NCBI RefSeq assembly: GCF_006385135.1
Contig: NZ_CP041025.1
Span: 310,001 to 374,000, forward strand
DNA length: 64,000 nt
Source: Paremcibacter congregatus
GTDB taxonomy: Bacteria > Pseudomonadota > Alphaproteobacteria > Sphingomonadales > Emcibacteraceae
Direction: 5' to 3'
Below are positions 57,150 through 64,000 of the stretch, piece after piece (position 1 is the first letter of the stretch; each line of letters starts with the position of its first letter). Under the pieces are notes generated by a model. The model saw only the letters and a list, made by a program, of their open reading frames with translations. It was not told the origin of the DNA and searched no databases. Made by a program: the position numbers and the translations under genes.

Positions 57150-58127
57150 TTATTTGATGGCGGCGGCTTTATGGGCCAGATACCGACATACTTTCAATTC
57201 GCCGGACCGCATGATCTTTGTCCGGCGGTTCCACAGCTCGGCTTCCTGCAGGACGGCATTCATATTGCTGCGGGCTTCTTCTTCTTCTTCCGTCGCGAGA
57301 GCCTCAACAGCGCCGGTTGCGTTTTCCCAAGCTTCATTGACCATCTCAAGATAATGTTCGGTCGTGTCTTCATTGACACGAATGGTGAACCCGACTTCTT
57401 CGAGGAGTTTGACCTGCATTTCCGAGGTGACGGGGAAAGGGTCAAGGGGCTCATGACGCAGCCAGTCGAGGACATCGGGGTTTGTCATGCTTTCCGGGCT
57501 TTTAATGACATAATCGCTGATCAGGAACAGGCTGTCGTCTTTAAGTTGTTTGTACACACTCTGGATCAGGGGTTTTTTATTTTCGACGGTGAACAGGGCT
57601 TCTTTACAGAAGGCCCGCTCAAAATTCCGGTCGAAGCTGGGTTTATCGTTGAGATCGCACTGCAGGATGGGGGCTTTTTTCTCCAGCCCGGCGCCAACGG
57701 ACATTTTCATCCCTTCTTTTGCCAGAATGTCATTGGATTCATAGCCGGTGATCCAGACACCGAATTCCTGGGCCAGGACCCGGGCGGGTCCGCCGAGGCC
57801 GGCGCCGAGGACAAGGGCGCTCATTTTCGGGGTCAGGGCCAGTAATTTGGACATGGCGATGACATTTTCGGCGCCGCCGGGGCCACAAAATCCCTGTCCC
57901 CAAACCAGCTGGGCGATTTTTACCCGGGCCTCGTCCCAGAGAATGCGTTGGCTGTCGTCTCGTCGTGTTGTTTCAGGAGCGCTCTTGCCGGTGTTGGTTT
58001 CGGGGCTTTGGGGGGCAGTGTTATTGAGACGGTTTGCGATATCTTCAACGTCATAGCCTTCCCACCAGGCCCTGAGCCTGAGTTTGAAAGGTACCGCTTT
58101 TTTAAGGGATTTATCTTTTTGGGTCAT
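57150..58127 (-). CDS. SAM-dependent methyltransferase-like protein, paralogue B
   Basis: This 325-residue protein is the middle member of the trio. It shows PFKLRLRAWWEGYDVEDI (13-30), LVWGQGFCGPGGAENVI (74-90), the SAM motif SALVLGAGLGGPARVLAQ (103-120) and ITGYES. RAFCKEALFTV takes the place of the S-R-D-A-I-L-H motif of phosphoethanolamine methyltransferases. The C-terminal third is helical and acidic (ATEEEEEARSN) and ends VCRYLAHKAAAIK. The start is 17 bases after the stop of paralogue C, so both are in one operon. Its close similarity to C indicates a recent duplication. Confidence 0.72.
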   Translation of the reverse strand: MTQKDKSLKKAVPFKLRLRAWWEGYDVEDIANRLNNTAPQSPETNTGKSAPETTRRDDSQRILWDEARVKIAQLVWGQGFCGPGGAENVIAMSKLLALTPKMSALVLGAGLGGPARVLAQEFGVWITGYESNDILAKEGMKMSVGAGLEKKAPILQCDLNDKPSFDRNFERAFCKEALFTVENKKPLIQSVYKQLKDDSLFLISDYVIKSPESMTNPDVLDWLRHEPLDPFPVTSEMQVKLLEEVGFTIRVNEDTTEHYLEMVNEAWENATGAVEALATEEEEEARSNMNAVLQEAELWNRRTKIMRSGELKVCRYLAHKAAAIK

Positions 58128-58144
58128 GGCGTGTCACTATAACA

Positions 58145-59137
58145 TTATAGGGGTTGGGCCGCTTTATGGGCCAGGAAGCGGTGTACCCCAATAAGTCCGC
58201 TCTTGATTAATTTGGCCCGCAGCGCCCAGAATTCGGCTTCTACCATCAGGGTTTTAACCGCGGCAAGTCCTTCAGGACCTTTTCCTGTCAGATGTTCTGC
58301 CACGGTTTTGGCTTTGGCCCAGCTTTGTTCAATCAGTTCAACATACTCTTTGGAGACATCCTCATTAACGCGAATGGTAAAGCCAGCTTTTTCCAAGGCA
58401 GTGGTGATGGTTTTACTAGGCACGGGGTAAGGTTGAAATGCTTCCTGCTTGAGCCACTTTTGCACATCCGGGTTTTCCAGAGAAGAGATATCGGACAGAA
58501 CATAGTCGGTGAGCAGAAACAGCGCATTATCCTTCAGCGTATTGTATGTTTCCTTAATGATTTTGTCTTTATCGGGAAAACAATAGAGTGCTTCCTTGGA
58601 AAAAGCCCGTTCATATTTACGATCGAAGGGAGACGCCTTGGCGGGATCGAACGGATGAACGACCACTTTTTTTTCCAGCCCGGCTTTTTTGGACAGTTCA
58701 TTTGCCTGTTCGCTCAGTTCCGGGGATTGTTCATAGCCGGTGATCCAGACGCCGAATTCCTCTGTCAGAACCCGGGCGGGTCCACCGAGACCGGCGCCGA
58801 GGACAATTGCGCTCATTTTTGAATCCATGGACAGGAGCTTGCACATGTCTATGACATGCTTACGACCACCGGGGCCGCAATATCCATCGCCCCAGATCAA
58901 CTGGGTCATTTCAACTCTGATTTTGTCCCAGGGCAGGGCGCTTGTTTTATCTGTGTCGGGACCGGTTTGGTTCTGAGCTTTATCCTTGTCGATGGCGGCG
59001 AGAATGTCGGCGTCAGACATGGCTGCCCCGGCTTGCGCCATAAGGCGCAACTTTATATCCTCAAGGTCGTAGCCATGCCACCAGGCCCGCAACCTCAGTT
59101 TCAAGGGAACTTTAATCTCTTCCACAAGATCCGCCAT
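58145..59137 (-). CDS. SAM-dependent methyltransferase-like protein, paralogue C
   Basis: This 330-residue protein is closely similar to paralogue B: PLKLRLRAWWHGYDLEDIKL, LIWGDGYCGPGGRKHVI, SAIVLGAGLGGPARVLTE, ITGYEQ, RAFSKEALYCF, and C-terminal GVHRFLAHKAAQPL. As in the others, the Asp of the canonical motif I (VLDxGxGxG) is absent, replaced by a hydrophobic run before GAGLGG; the acidic residue in GYE is kept. It is the first gene of a two-gene operon with B. A CtrA-like box lies 60 bases upstream of its start. The substrate is unknown; small amines or phospholipid head groups are guesses by family resemblance. Confidence 0.72.
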   Translation of the reverse strand: MADLVEEIKVPLKLRLRAWWHGYDLEDIKLRLMAQAGAAMSDADILAAIDKDKAQNQTGPDTDKTSALPWDKIRVEMTQLIWGDGYCGPGGRKHVIDMCKLLSMDSKMSAIVLGAGLGGPARVLTEEFGVWITGYEQSPELSEQANELSKKAGLEKKVVVHPFDPAKASPFDRKYERAFSKEALYCFPDKDKIIKETYNTLKDNALFLLTDYVLSDISSLENPDVQKWLKQEAFQPYPVPSKTITTALEKAGFTIRVNEDVSKEYVELIEQSWAKAKTVAEHLTGKGPEGLAAVKTLMVEAEFWALRAKLIKSGLIGVHRFLAHKAAQPL

Positions 59138-59197
59138 ACAATATAACCCAAGTCTATACTAATACCTATACTATGGTTAACTGTAAGGGATGAGCGT

Positions 59198-59212
59198 TTA
59201 AAATAGGGTTAA
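59198..59212 (-). promoter_or_regulatory. CtrA-like box upstream of methyltransferase paralogue C
   Basis: TTAA (59198-59201), seven bases, TTAA (59209-59212). On the minus strand it reads TTAA-CCCTATT-TTAAA, one base from consensus, about 60 bases before the start codon. Confidence 0.5.
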
Positions 59213-59276
59213 TAAAGCGAATCACCCCGCCGAAGGGAAATTCCAGCGGGGTGACATGAGACTTTAAGAGGGGCCC

Positions 59277-61667
59277 TTAACGCAGGGCGCCGCCCGTATT
59301 TTTCGCCACATTGGCGATGACTTTGGCGGAAAACTGAGCAATATCTTCATCGGTCAGGGTCCGGTCCATGGGCTGCAGGCGCACGTTCAGCGCCACAGAT
59401 TTCTGGTTTTCTTCAATACCGGGGCCTTCATAGATATCAAACAGCCTTACCTCGTCGATCAGTTTTTTGTCGGCGGCGCGGATGGCCTTGATAATATCGG
59501 CGGCGGCGACATCCCGGTTGACGACAAAGGCGAAGTCACGTTCGACCGCCTGAAAATCAGACGCCTTGAGCGGTCCGCGGCTGTTGCCGCCTTTCGATTT
59601 CGGGAAGGGAATATTTTCCAGCATGACTTCAAAGGCGACCAGAGGTCCCTTGACATCAAGGGCTTTGAGGATCGCCGGGTGGACTTCCCCGAAATAGGCC
59701 AGGATGTTCTTCGGGCCCAGACGAATGACGCCGCTGCGGCCGGGATGATACCAGGCGGGGGCGCCAGTGACGACCTGGGCATTGTCAATCTTGGCGCCAC
59801 AGGCGCGCAGGACGGCTTCCGCATCGGCCTTGGCGTCGAAGGCGTCAACATCTTCCGGTGTCTGGTCCCAATGTTTCTGGGCATCCTGACCGCGCCGCAC
59901 CCCGGCGAGGATCAGGGTCTGGCCCTCGGGGCTGTCGCTGGAGAATTGGTTGCCGCATTCGAACAGGGCGACATTGCGGAACCCGCGGTCCATGTTACGG
60001 CCGGCGGCGGTAATCAGGTTGGGCAGCAGGTTGGGGCGCATGGCGTCGAGGTCGGCGCTGATCGGATTGTCGAGCACCAGTTCCGGCTTGAGGTCGGCAA
60101 ACAGAGCCGCGTGGGCCGAAGGCAGGAACGACCAGGTGATGGCTTCTTTCAACCCACGGCCTGCAGCCGTACGTTTGGCATAACGCACGCGCTTTTGCAG
60201 CGGATTGAGGCCGGTGTTGATCGCCCGGCTGGACACCGGCAGGGGCTCTGACTGAATTTTGTCGTAGCCATGAATGCGTAAAACTTCTTCCACCAGATCG
60301 GCTTCGCCGTCGATGTCGCAGCGCCAGCTCGGGGTGACAACGGCAAGTCTGTCGCCGTCTTTGGTTACCTTAAAGCCCAGGTCGCTGAGAATGGTGATGA
60401 TCTCGCCTTCGCTGACGTCGACCCCGCCGAGATGGCCGACGCGGGACGGGCGAAGATGGACGGTCTTGGAAATCGTCGGGATGGTGCCGGTGACCACAGC
60501 CTCGCTGGCCTCCCCGCCACACAGATCAAGGATCAGACGGGTGGCGATTTCAATGCCGGGCATCATGGTGTCCGGATCAACGCCACGTTCGAAACGATAA
60601 CGGGCGTCGCTGTCGATGCCGAGGGTGCGTCCGGCGGTGGCGATGCTGATCGGATCAAACCAGGCGGCTTCCACGAAGACGTTGGTGGTGCCTTCAGAGC
60701 AGCCGGTGCTGGTGCCGCCCATGACGCCGCCGAGGCCAATGACGCCACTGTCATCCGCAATGACACAGATGCCGTCGGGCAGCTCATAGGTATTGTCATC
60801 CAGCGCCACGACGCTTTCGCCGGCTTTCGACCGGCGGACGACAATATCGCCCTGCAGCTTGTCGGCGTCAAAGACGTGCAAGGGGCGCGCCATGTCATAG
60901 GTCATCAGGTTGGTGATATCCACCAGGATGGAAATCGGCTTCATGCCGAGGGCGCGCAGTTTTTTCTGCAGCCATTCGGGGCTCGGGCCGTTCTTGACGT
61001 CGCGGATGAAGCGGCCTTCGAACACCGGGCAGATTTCCGGCGCGTCCAGGACGACCTTTTGCGGGTTGGCGAACTGGCCTTCGATCGCTGTTGTGTTCTG
61101 GGCTTTCAAGGTTCCAAGACCGGCGGCGGCGAGATCGCGGGCGATACCAAACACGCCGAGGGCTTCCTGATGGTTGGGGGTGATGGCGATTTCGATCACC
61201 GGATCATCCACGTCCATATAGTCGGCATATTTGACGCCAACCGGTGCGTCGGCGGGCAGGTCAATGATGCCGTCGTGGTCTTCACCGAGCCCCAGTTCCC
61301 GTTCCGAACACATCATGCCGTTGCTGTCCACGCCGCGGATCTTGGTGGGGCGCAGCTTCAGGCCGTTGGTGGGAATGGTGGCGCCGGAGGGTGCAAAGGC
61401 GCCTTTCAGGCCGGCGCGGGCATTGGGGGCGCCGCAGACCACCTGTAATGTTTCGCTGCCGGTATGAACCTTCAGGACCTGCAATTTATCGGCGTCGGGA
61501 TGTGGGGCGGCTTCCAGCACTTCGGCAATGACGAAGGGGGCCAGATCATCGGCGGGATTGTGAATTTCCTCGACTTCCAAACCGATGGCGGTCAGCTTTT
61601 CGGAAATCTGATCGATTGTCGCCGTGGTGTCGAGATGCTCTTTGAGCCATGAGAGGGTGAATTTCAT
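59277..61667 (-). CDS. pheT: Phenylalanyl-tRNA synthetase beta subunit
   Basis: PheT forms the alpha2-beta2 enzyme charging tRNA-Phe. It has about 796 residues from the ATG at 61667, which has a GGGGAG site and gives the normal N-terminus MKFTLSWLKEHLD. The tRNA-binding domain (LQVLKVHTGSETLQVVCGAPNARAG, shortened), B3/B4 editing domain, B5 domain and the C-terminal anticodon-binding ferredoxin fold (DFAFVVNRDVAAADI) are all present. It follows pheS with one base between stop and start. Confidence 0.97.
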   Translation of the reverse strand: MKFTLSWLKEHLDTTATIDQISEKLTAIGLEVEEIHNPADDLAPFVIAEVLEAAPHPDADKLQVLKVHTGSETLQVVCGAPNARAGLKGAFAPSGATIPTNGLKLRPTKIRGVDSNGMMCSERELGLGEDHDGIIDLPADAPVGVKYADYMDVDDPVIEIAITPNHQEALGVFGIARDLAAAGLGTLKAQNTTAIEGQFANPQKVVLDAPEICPVFEGRFIRDVKNGPSPEWLQKKLRALGMKPISILVDITNLMTYDMARPLHVFDADKLQGDIVVRRSKAGESVVALDDNTYELPDGICVIADDSGVIGLGGVMGGTSTGCSEGTTNVFVEAAWFDPISIATAGRTLGIDSDARYRFERGVDPDTMMPGIEIATRLILDLCGGEASEAVVTGTIPTISKTVHLRPSRVGHLGGVDVSEGEIITILSDLGFKVTKDGDRLAVVTPSWRCDIDGEADLVEEVLRIHGYDKIQSEPLPVSSRAINTGLNPLQKRVRYAKRTAAGRGLKEAITWSFLPSAHAALFADLKPELVLDNPISADLDAMRPNLLPNLITAAGRNMDRGFRNVALFECGNQFSSDSPEGQTLILAGVRRGQDAQKHWDQTPEDVDAFDAKADAEAVLRACGAKIDNAQVVTGAPAWYHPGRSGVIRLGPKNILAYFGEVHPAILKALDVKGPLVAFEVMLENIPFPKSKGGNSRGPLKASDFQAVERDFAFVVNRDVAAADIIKAIRAADKKLIDEVRLFDIYEGPGIEENQKSVALNVRLQPMDRTLTDEDIAQFSAKVIANVAKNTGGALR

Positions 61668-61668
61668 T

Positions 61669-62757
61669 TTATTTGCTCCCCGTGGTCTTGTTCTGTGTGC
61701 TGAGGGATGGAATGTCGAGGGCGGCAAAACCATAATGTTTCAGCCAGCGCAGATCGGCGGCGAAGAAGTCGCGCAGATCCGGGATACCCCATTTCAGCAT
61801 GGCGATGCGGTCGAGGCCCATGCCAAAGGCAAAGCCCTGATATTCATTGGGGTCGAGATTGACATTTTCCAGGACCCGGGCATTGACCATGCCGCAGCCC
61901 ATGATTTCCAGCCAGTCGTCGCCTTCGCCGATCAGGATTTCACCATCCTTGAAGGCGCAGCCGATATCCACTTCGGCGGAGGGCTCCGTGAAGGGGAAGT
62001 AGCTCGGGCGGAAGCGAATTTTGACATCGTCCAGCTCAAAGAACTTGCGGCAGAATTCCTCAATACACCATTTCAGGTGGCCCATATGGATATTCTTGTC
62101 GATCACCAGGGCTTCGACCTGATGGAACATCGGCGTGTGGGTCGCATCGCTGTCGCAACGATAGGTGCGGCCCGGCGCAATGATGCGGTAGGGCGGCGGT
62201 CCGGCCATCATGGTGCGGATCTGCACCGGTGAGGTATGGGTGCGCAGAACCTTGCGTTTGCCATCTTCGTCTTCCGGCAGATAGAAGGTATCGTGCATCT
62301 GGCGCGCCGGATGTTCTTCGGGAATGTTCAAGGCGGTGAAGTTATAGAAATCTTCTTCGATCTCGGGGCCTTCGGCGACGCTAAAGCCAATTTCGGTGAA
62401 GATTTCAGTTACCTCATCCATCACCTGGGTGATCGGGTGAATGCTGCCTTCCGGGGCAGGTCTTGAGGGCAGGGTGATGTCGATGCGTTCGGACTGCAGC
62501 CGGGCATTGAGAGCGTCAAGTTCGAGGGCGGCCTTGCGGTCGGCGATGGCGTCGACCAGCACGGTTTTCAGCTTGTTGAATTTGGGGCCGAATTCTTTTT
62601 TCTCGTCCGGGCTCATTTTCCCCAGTTCGCGCATCATCAGACTGACGCGGCCCTTTTTGCCTATCTCGGCGACCCGTAGGTCTTCCAGTTTGGCGAGGTC
62701 TTCACAAGCGGTAATGGCCGCGACGATCTCGCTCTCTAATTTCTGAAGGTCTTCCAT
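61669..62757 (-). CDS. pheS: Phenylalanyl-tRNA synthetase alpha subunit
   Basis: This 362-residue catalytic subunit has an N-terminal coiled coil and class II motifs: [23 protein letters not shown] (shortened), motif 2 [17 protein letters not shown], and motif 3 [16 protein letters not shown]. Ala in FAFGMGLD occupies the usual Phe-pocket region. It is the first gene of pheST and lies after the terminator of rpmI-rplT, so the two operons are separate. Confidence 0.97.
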   Translation of the reverse strand: MEDLQKLESEIVAAITACEDLAKLEDLRVAEIGKKGRVSLMMRELGKMSPDEKKEFGPKFNKLKTVLVDAIADRKAALELDALNARLQSERIDITLPSRPAPEGSIHPITQVMDEVTEIFTEIGFSVAEGPEIEEDFYNFTALNIPEEHPARQMHDTFYLPEDEDGKRKVLRTHTSPVQIRTMMAGPPPYRIIAPGRTYRCDSDATHTPMFHQVEALVIDKNIHMGHLKWCIEEFCRKFFELDDVKIRFRPSYFPFTEPSAEVDIGCAFKDGEILIGEGDDWLEIMGCGMVNARVLENVNLDPNEYQGFAFGMGLDRIAMLKWGIPDLRDFFAADLRWLKHYGFAALDIPSLSTQNKTTGSK

Positions 62758-62796
62758 ATCTTCACCCAGCGTATTTTTTAAATATCGTTTAAATAC

Positions 62797-62830
62797 ATAA
62801 AAGGAGCCTACTGCAAACAGCAGGCTCCTC
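62797..62830 (-). terminator. Terminator of the rpmI-rplT operon
   Basis: On the minus strand AGGAGCCTGCTG pairs with CAGTAGGCTCCT around a TTTG loop, then TTTTA follows. It lies 38 bases after rplT and before pheS. Confidence 0.75.
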
Positions 62831-62867
62831 TTGACTATAAATTATCGTTCCGGTGTGATCAGCGCTT

Positions 62868-63227
62868 TTAAGCGTTAAGGGCGGCCTGGGCCTGATCAGC
62901 AATCGCTTTAAAAGCTTCCGGTTCGCGAACGGCCAGATCAGCCAGAACTTTACGGTCAAGTTCGATGCCTGCGAGTTTCAGGCCGTTCATAAATCGTGAA
63001 TAAGTCATGTCGTGCAGACGGGCTGCCGCGTTGATCCGCTGGATCCACAGGGCCCGGAACGTGCGCTTGCGGACTTTCCGGTCACGGTATGCATATTGAC
63101 CGGCTTTTTCTACGGCCTGCATTGCAATGCGGATAGTACTCTTCCGGCGACCGCGGTAGCCTTTAGCGAGTTTCAAAACTTTTTTGTGACGTGCGTGAGA
63201 TGTCACGCCTCTTTTTACATGTGCCAT
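62868..63227 (-). CDS. rplT: 50S ribosomal protein L20
   Basis: This 119-residue r-protein has the signature [20 protein letters not shown] and [24 protein letters not shown] (shortened). In E. coli L20 also represses its own operon by binding the leader. It follows rpmI by 13 bases. Length is exactly typical. Confidence 0.98.
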   Translation of the reverse strand: MAHVKRGVTSHARHKKVLKLAKGYRGRRKSTIRIAMQAVEKAGQYAYRDRKVRKRTFRALWIQRINAAARLHDMTYSRFMNGLKLAGIELDRKVLADLAVREPEAFKAIADQAQAALNA

Positions 63228-63240
63228 TTTATCTTCCTAA

Positions 63241-63438
63241 TCAACCGTAGGGCATAAATTTCTTGACGATACGTGCATCCTGATCGGTCAGGACGGTTGT
63301 GCCGCGTTGGTTACGGATTTGCTTGTTGGTCCGTTTGATCATGCCGTGCTGTTTACCAGCCTGAGCAGCCATGATCTTACCGGAAGCGGTGACTTTGAAG
63401 CGCTTTTTGGCACTGCTTTTTGTTTTCATCTTGGGCAT
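63241..63438 (-). CDS. rpmI: 50S ribosomal protein L35
   Basis: This 65-residue r-protein has the pattern [20 protein letters not shown]...[18 protein letters not shown] (shortened). infC, which often precedes rpmI, is not present immediately upstream; a DUF418 gene lies there instead. Confidence 0.97.
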   Translation of the reverse strand: MPKMKTKSSAKKRFKVTASGKIMAAQAGKQHGMIKRTNKQIRNQRGTTVLTDQDARIVKKFMPYG

Positions 63439-63559
63439 TTAGCTTATCCTTTTACTTAATATTTTACGCCATTGTTGCCAATGACAAGCTTTCCGGATGA
63501 TGAGGCATGCCCTTACATTCAGCCATATCATCCCGTGAAGCTGCGTTGTATAGCCTTCT

Positions 63560-64000
63560 TTATGGGGGAATGCAAGGGGATTCATTGGCCGGGGACGGGC
63601 TTTTTTTCAGGGGTTTTATTTCCCGGAAAGTCAGACACCGCCAGAGCCATTCCATGGGGCCATATTGGTGGTATTGCAGCCAAAGAGAGCTCATGACAAG
63701 TTGACCCGCCCAAATTACCACGATGACCCCGAACAGGTCGGCGCGGCCCAGGCTGTTGAACAACCCAAACCCGAATCCATAGAACAGGAAAATACAGATC
63801 AGCGTTTGCATCAGGTAATTGCTGAGCGCCATGCGGCCAACTGCTGCCAGGGCGTGCTTTAATCTGGGCAGGATCGGTGTGCTGGTGATCAGAATAATCA
63901 GGCTCATATGCCCCAGGGCCAAGGCGACACGGCTTACGTCAAAGGTAACCAACTGCAGCTGTTGGCTTATGAGGTCAAACTGGTGGTGTTGAAGATGCGC
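63560..64000 (-). CDS. DUF418 family membrane protein (5' end beyond the window)
   Basis: This is the C-terminal part of a DUF418 protein. It remains open to the window edge, so the true start lies beyond 64000. Visible features are hydrophobic segments (LGHMSLIILITSTPI; NYLMQTLICIFLFYGFGFGLF; LFGVIVVIWAGQLVMSSLWL) and the DUF418 C-terminal signature WLQYHQYGPMEWLWRCLTF. These proteins are multi-span and of unknown, possibly transport or acyl-transfer-related, function. The gene is upstream of rpmI on the same strand, but a gap of 120 bases suggests independent transcription. Confidence 0.85.
   Translation of the reverse strand, partial: AHLQHHQFDLISQQLQLVTFDVSRVALALGHMSLIILITSTPILPRLKHALAAVGRMALSNYLMQTLICIFLFYGFGFGLFNSLGRADLFGVIVVIWAGQLVMSSLWLQYHQYGPMEWLWRCLTFREIKPLKKSPSPANESPCIPP

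Overview
The window is a chromosomal segment of an alphaproteobacterium. The strongest lineage evidence is a circularly permuted, two-piece tmRNA gene (about 33850-34143, minus strand). It is supported by an alpha-type SspB, CtrA-like TTAA-N7-TTAA boxes, a Zur-type operator and familiar alphaproteobacterial gene order (recN-ligA; thyA-folA ... hflK-hflC-DUF2065-degP ... serB, miaA, ilvB-ilvN-ilvC). Base composition by eye is moderately GC-rich, with AT-rich intergenic islands. I cannot name the genus. There are no insertion sequences, prophage genes, CRISPR arrays, rRNA genes or ordinary tRNAs.

Layout. 0-9 kb: rsmE, a large secreted zinc metalloprotease, a small protein with a twin motif and its own terminator, then ligA, recN and bamD. 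9-16.7 kb: a soluble chemotaxis transducer next to a PAS protein (apparently a split aerotaxis receptor), an orphan ZnuA-like zinc-binding protein behind a near-consensus Zur box, gshA, a membrane-anchored retropepsin, a secreted pentapeptide-repeat protein and prmA. 16.9-19.2 kb: three tandem DUF2807 (GIN) paralogues. 19.2-30 kb: a UvrD/PcrA helicase, a CLC transporter with a CBS region, a thioesterase, a giant AsmA-like protein, a ribbon-helix-helix protein and class I fumarase. 30-34.8 kb: a region with an orphan plus-strand terminator, sspB, an OprC/NosA-type TonB receptor with a DUF2946 partner, ssrA, and a small secreted protein.

34.9-49.7 kb holds core metabolism and quality control: thyA-folA, a CoA-binding protein, a CBS-containing histidine kinase, mrp, hflK-hflC-DUF2065, degP, a peroxiredoxin, serB, miaA and the ilvBNC operon with a possible leader-peptide attenuator. 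49.8-54 kb is the most accessory part: an AT-rich membrane/coiled-coil gene between two palindromic repeats, then a RimK-centred cluster (M14-type hydrolase, RimK, and a divergent RimB-RimK fusion whose ATP-grasp half looks degenerate). 54-59.1 kb: lepA and three paralogous phosphoethanolamine-methyltransferase-like proteins in two transcription units, each preceded by CtrA-like boxes. 59.3-64 kb: pheT, pheS, rplT, rpmI and the 3' part of a DUF418 membrane protein cut by the window edge.

The best candidates for undescribed biology are the CtrA-box-associated methyltransferase trio, the RimK writer / M14 candidate eraser / RimB-pseudoRimK cluster, the DUF2807 triplet and the twin-motif small protein.
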